Of a stretch of DNA of 64,000 bases, positions 59,381 to 64,000 are shown piece by piece. The position numbers and the translations under genes were made by a program. The notes beneath the pieces were generated by a model. The model worked only from the letters and a program-made list of their open reading frames with translations, did not search any database and was not told where the DNA came from. The stretch comes from Labia minor (lineage: Eukaryota; Arthropoda; Insecta; Dermaptera; Spongiphoridae), in assembly GCA_963082975.1 (NCBI GenBank), contig OY720350.1:39239851-39303850 (forward strand). Reading direction: 5' to 3'. The number at the start of each line of letters is the position of its first letter. Position 1 is the stretch's first letter.

Positions 59381-60388
59381 CTAGAGTGTCAACACTCGAC
59401 TATCTCGCAAATTTGAATTGGTCTAAATAACATATTGTAATATATAAGCATAAAAAATGCATTTTTATATATATTATGGTAAGGAAATCTAGAAAGTTAT
59501 TTTTTCAAAACATGTAAGAGAATATTCTAGATTATTCTAGAATTATTGTTTCAAAAAACTCATAGAATTGCATACCATCTGGTCACCATATGATGTACCT
59601 CTTCGTTGCCCAAGAGGGAGTGAGGGGTGGACAATTTTGCCAATTGGAGGGGATGATTGACTTCGATATAATCTAGTCAGCCTTGATCAAGAATTGGAGA
59701 AGGAGACAACATATCCCTGTCAGGAGTGGACATCCCGGCCTAACCCCTTTTTGATAAATTCCGCGGCCCAGGAGATGTTCCAGATAAATCCTCAGGACGA
59801 CACACTCAAGACTCAAATCTCCAAAGAATTCTCCATTCCCCCCTTTTTAAATACCAGTAAGTGGTCGACCCTTGGTAATAAATAATAATTTGCAATTGCT
59901 TAATATAAGTTAAATTTCATTTAATTTATATTTCTATATCTAACGGTACCATTCAATTTATTCAATTTCATATAATTACTTGTTATCTATTTTTGTAATA
60001 TAACTTCTTTTAGTTTATTAAATATATAATTTTTAGTTTAATTTTATATATGCATTTTTAATCTGAACCAATTCAATTTTATCATTTCCCTTATCAACCT
60101 TCGCGGATTCAAAAACCATTTATTAATCTAAATTTAACCAGAGTGCTACCAAATTAATTTAAACTTATTTTCAACCCATTTTTTCTTATAAAACACCTTA
60201 CCAAAGTCATCCAATATACGACAATATATTTATATTTAAATTAAATTTAAATAATTATAAATTAAAATTAATAAATATATATTATATCAGCACAGATATT
60301 TTTCTCAACCTTAGTGAAAATGACTCAGGAACCTTAAAAACGTATAAAAACATCAAAAACTCGACATCGAAAATTTTAATGAGATAGT
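59381..60388 (-). mobile_element. Family A copy interrupted by repeat F
   Basis: 3' end (59381-59445) and 5' half (about 60225-60388, ending GAGATAGT) are colinear with family A on the minus strand. The stretch between is foreign and its ends match repeat F. The microsatellite and much of the body are deleted. Confidence 0.75.
59450..60225 (+). repeat. Repeat F, long form, with exon-like stretch
   Basis: The ends match 11157-11341 in reverse. The interior has a GC-richer open stretch at 59679-59882, whose frame includes QELEKETTYPCQEWTSRPNP and NPQDDTLKTQISKEFSIPP with balanced codons and a GTAAGT donor-like site at 59853. No family is recognised. It may be a captured exon fragment. The only upstream start is a non-ATG codon, so it is not called as a CDS. 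Confidence 0.4.
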
Positions 60389-61787
60389 AAAAATCGATAT
60401 TTTCAAGATAAAAATAAAAATAATAACTAAAATATCTATATCGAACGTTTATCTTAATTTTAATTCAAAAAATAGTGTTATTCAATGAAAAGAAGTTTTA
60501 ATATTTAAATATTTATTTTAAAGAGAGCATAACTCAGCAAAAATATGCTGAACTAATAAACTTACGGATGAAAGTTCTCATCACGTTCTCACCTAGTTCA
60601 CAAATATTGAATATATAATAAATATTATTGTAATGGAATTAAAAAAAAATAAATTAATGAGTAAAGCGAATAAAATCTTTTTAGATATCTTGTGCCAAAA
60701 AAATATAATATACATATAAATAAATATATTTAAAAAATATACTTAATTGATAATATAAATAATTTAAATTTAAATTATATTAAAAATGTTAATTATTTAA
60801 TATTTATCAGTAATGTTAAACATACTTAATAAATATTAGTAGTGCTTATTAATTATATAATTATTTGTTTAATAAATATATTAATTAGAATAAATATAAG
60901 TAGATATATATATTATTCAATTGAATAATAAACAAAAGAAACAAAGGTAAGATTAAAAATTAAATTTTTCTATATGAGAATAAAATTTAATTCCATCCTT
61001 TGATTATAGAGAAGGTTTACTTAAATTACTTGTAGAAATGTTAGAGTAGTACAATATATTACTACAGTAAATTTAAAAACATTTTAATATGTGATATAAA
61101 AATGAATTATATTACTATTATAAAATATCAAAATATCCTTTTTATAAATTTTTTTCAAATCTAATTGAAGAATTTGTCAACGAGTAAGCCTGTTCGATTA
61201 TTATTATTTACTTATATAAAAAATTATGATTAATTTATAAAACCTTTGAAAGTGAAGAAAAAAATTATTCAATTAATACATTATTAATCTTAATAGATAT
61301 TGATGTTATTTTTCATTAATTAATTTTTATTTGATTAATTTATATTCTAAAATTATGTATATATATAAGAAAGAATTATATCTTGTTATATATATATAAT
61401 ATCTATTATAATTAAAGCTGATTCTAAAATTATAGTGTAATAAGAGTCAGAGGGAGGAATTTTGTAGGTTCAATATCACATTATGTTCATTAATGATTTA
61501 GATAAAACTTATAATCCAATGAAATAATTTAAAAAATATAATGAAAAATAAATTTGACTGATTATTTTGAAAGTAGGCTAAATGTATTTATTTTTAAAGA
61601 TAAAAATAAAAAAAAAATGAATCGCAAAATGTGTTGGTAACCGCATCACTCAATAACGCCTGGACCAATTTTGACAATTCTTTTTTTAAAATATTCGTTT
61701 AAGTCCAAGGATGACTTTTACGGCGAGAAAAAATCGAATAATTACCGGGAAAACCCTACAAACAGCCCTTTTTTCCCCATACATATT
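60389..61787. other. AT-rich, one Helitron-like relic
   Basis: 61625-61780 (ATCACTCAATAACGCCTGGA then TTTACGGCGAGAAAAAATCG) resembles mobile-element bodies seen in insects. Boundaries unclear. The rest is unassigned. Confidence 0.35.
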
Positions 61788-62025
61788 TTTCAATATTATG
61801 CAATATGTATATAATTACTATTTTTCAATACTATGTAATATGTAATTACTAATTGATAAAAATAATACCTGATAATAATGACCTGGGATGAATCAGAATT
61901 GTCATCGGAGTTACATATGTATGCGAAATTTCAGCTCATTCAAACATTGGGATGTGGGTCAAATTCACGTTGGAAAATTTGACGACAGGACACGGGTTAA
62001 AACTAAATAAAAGCGTGTAAAAAAA
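61788..62025 (+). repeat. Repeat M, copy 2
   Basis: Same segment and strand as 35581-35845. Confidence 0.7.
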
Positions 62026-62674
62026 GGTTTTTGTCTGCACATTGCTCAGAATTTAAAATTTTTTGCATTTCGCGTTTCATGACCTTTAGAATTCAAAAGT
62101 GATTTTATAATTTTTCATGTCTGCCTGTCTGTTCGGAAAATAAGGATGTTATAGAATCAAAATTCACTGGACCGATTTCTATGAAATGACATCAAAATAT
62201 TCTTATATATCTCTATTTGAACATAGGCTATATATTTTATTAATATCTAATGAATAACCGCAGAAATTAATTTTTTAATATTTATATATAATGCTCCGTG
62301 TTGTTCATTCAAGAGCCTCTGGCAAGTGGCTTACTGACCAAGCGGATTCATTTTACACAATGAATAATAAATTAATAATTCTAGCAATTCCCAAACAAAG
62401 AATTAATATAATATCTATTTTGTTATTTTAAATTCTAATATTTAAATATCATTTCAATTAAATAATTTATTCTAAAAGTTCTCATTTTAATTCATTTAAT
62501 TAAATATTTAGATCATATTTAACTTAAATTATTTTTTTATTTTTTCTTTCTATATTTGAATATTTCTTCTTTGCTATTTAAAAGTGAAGGGTATAAATTT
62601 TATCAATGTCTAATATAAAAAAAAACATAAATTATTGTTTTTAGTGTCTTATGAATACAAAAATATTTTTTAAA
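62026..62674. other. Unassigned, partly repeat-like
   Basis: 62040-62230 includes CACTGGACCGATTTCTATGA, a motif common to Helitron bodies. The rest is AT-rich. Confidence 0.35.
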
Positions 62675-63103
62675 CGTCAATTTATGGAATTGGAGAAGCT
62701 AGAAATTGGGAGAAACCGATTGGGAAACATCCGGTGGAAGACCAAGGACCAAGGTAGGTGGACAATGAAGGAAGGGACATGGGAGAGATGGGACAGGGTA
62801 GGATTTGGTTGTAGCTCAGGATAGGGACGCTTAGAGAAATGTGGAATGCTGCGGCTAAGAACTTTCGAAAACTGTAGACACAGAGTTAGATAAATATAAA
62901 ATATACAATAATAATATATAATTAATTTACTGATTAAATTAAAATATATTTTACAAGAAACCAAATAAATGGCTTATCTACTTATACTGATTGAAACAAA
63001 ATTGGTGAAAACATTTTACATACAGACTTTCAACCAAATACTATGTAGGGGCGGAGCACCCCGACTAGGTGTGAAGAGCGCCGAAGGCGCTCGGAGCAGC
63101 TAG
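62675..63103 (+). mobile_element. Reverse-transcriptase/Helitron composite, third copy
   Basis: A short reverse-transcriptase tail (62675-62893) is followed by the Helitron 3' module (62894-63103) with the GAGCGCC-GAA-GGCGCTC hairpin and CTAG before T. The GGGGGC hairpin is degraded (GGGGCGGAGCACCCC). The junction matches the other two composites. Confidence 0.75.
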
Positions 63104-64000
63104 TATAAAATAAAATCGAACTAATCAACAATACTATTGAAAACAAATTACTCTTTGATTTTAAAGTCTTTTCTCAAATTATAATACTAAACTTTTAGAA
63201 TATATGGTATAAAGAAAAATGATTATGTTTTTTAATATTATTTTATTTATATATAAAACATTTTCATTTATATAAATAAATAAATTACTAGTGTGTGTAG
63301 GTTTATCTTTTTTTACAGCAAATTAAAATATAAATTTAGTCATTAATTAAGAAAGGTTATTAATTAATACATTTAAATATCAAGTTATAATATATTTAAT
63401 GACAGTAAGCCTTAAGGTCCCAGGCCAAGGTATCAGACAAAAATTTTAAATAAATTTTTGCTAGGTCAAAACAATTCCTTACCAATTGAATATTGAACTT
63501 TTAGTTTTTAATATTTTTTTTTTGAATAATACATGTATAATTTTAATATTATAGAAAGTAAAAATAAAAATTGAAAACTTTGAGTTATTCCTGTGACAGC
63601 TTTAATTAGTTATGTTCTTAAAATGTATTAGAAAATTTTTATTTAAGAACAAATAAATAAATTATAGCTATTTTTTTTAACTTAAATGATATTTTATTAG
63701 AAAGTAAAAAAAAAATGCATATCCGTTTTAATCAAATGATGCTCAATTAATTTATGAAACGATAAATTAATTAGCGTTTAAATGAAAAGTTGATTAATAA
63801 TTGAGATGTGCTTTGATCTAATATATTTTCTATTTTGTTTTTGTTTTTATGTTTTTTTTTAATTAATAATTATTCATTTAATTTGGCATTCACAGAAGAA
63901 AATATTTAGAAAAATTATCTTTATATTATTGTATTTAAACTATCTAAAGATATTTAAAATTTATTTTAAAATTTATTCAACACGTAGATATATCGTTCCT
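63104..64000. other. AT-rich, no feature seen
   Basis: A small hairpin (CAAAAATTT / AAATTTTTG) lies at about 63440. Nothing else recognised. Confidence 0.45.

Overview
The window is about 80% A+T, has no recognisable bacterial gene organisation, and is built almost entirely from eukaryotic transposable elements: hAT, mariner, Transib, piggyBac-type, Helitron, Helentron-like, non-LTR, LTR and tRNA-derived short elements. This fits an AT-rich intergenic or intronic region of a metazoan, most likely an arthropod. The species cannot be named from sequence alone. I found no host gene I can defend. A few short open stretches of higher GC (about 44.9, 47.75 and 59.7 kb) are flagged as weak exon-like candidates.

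Layout. 0-6.4 kb: Helentron-like family A copies, mariner debris and 3' tails of one non-LTR reverse transcriptase family. 6.79-10.13 kb: a complete hAT transposon with an intact 619-residue transposase, matching termini and a perfect 8-bp target duplication. 10.9-18.34 kb: a long inverted duplication, arms 11386-14637 and 14906-18344 around a 268-bp spacer. Each arm was later hit by different elements: a small hAT and a solo LTR on the left, and a family B element containing a nested Transib on the right. Because the other arm keeps the unfilled site, these insertions can be read to the base. 20.9-27 kb: Helitrons with a modular 3' end, one of them carrying a captured reverse-transcriptase tail, plus copies of A and B. 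28-40 kb: mariner debris, B copies, tRNA-derived and palindromic small elements. 40-46.8 kb: A, B and C copies nested in each other, another reverse-transcriptase/Helitron composite, and a piggyBac-type element. 48.5-55.5 kb: a same-strand series of five family A copies and a tandem pair of short elements. 57.1-57.95 kb: two adjacent small hATs. 59.4-63.1 kb: an interrupted A copy and the third composite.

The unifying observation is that three unrelated-looking repeat families (A, B, C) share one architecture. A 10-13 bp sequence at the 5' end is repeated inverted just inside the 3' end, followed at once by a terminal 5-6 bp hairpin with a 4-base loop. A microsatellite lies inside, next to a shared core around GATGAAATTTGGTA, and insertion is at T-T. 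This matches the published description of non-autonomous Helentrons (HINE/DINE-1 type). No Rep/helicase gene is present, so they must be mobilised from elsewhere. The only element here that could supply its own enzyme is the hAT at 6.8-10.1 kb.
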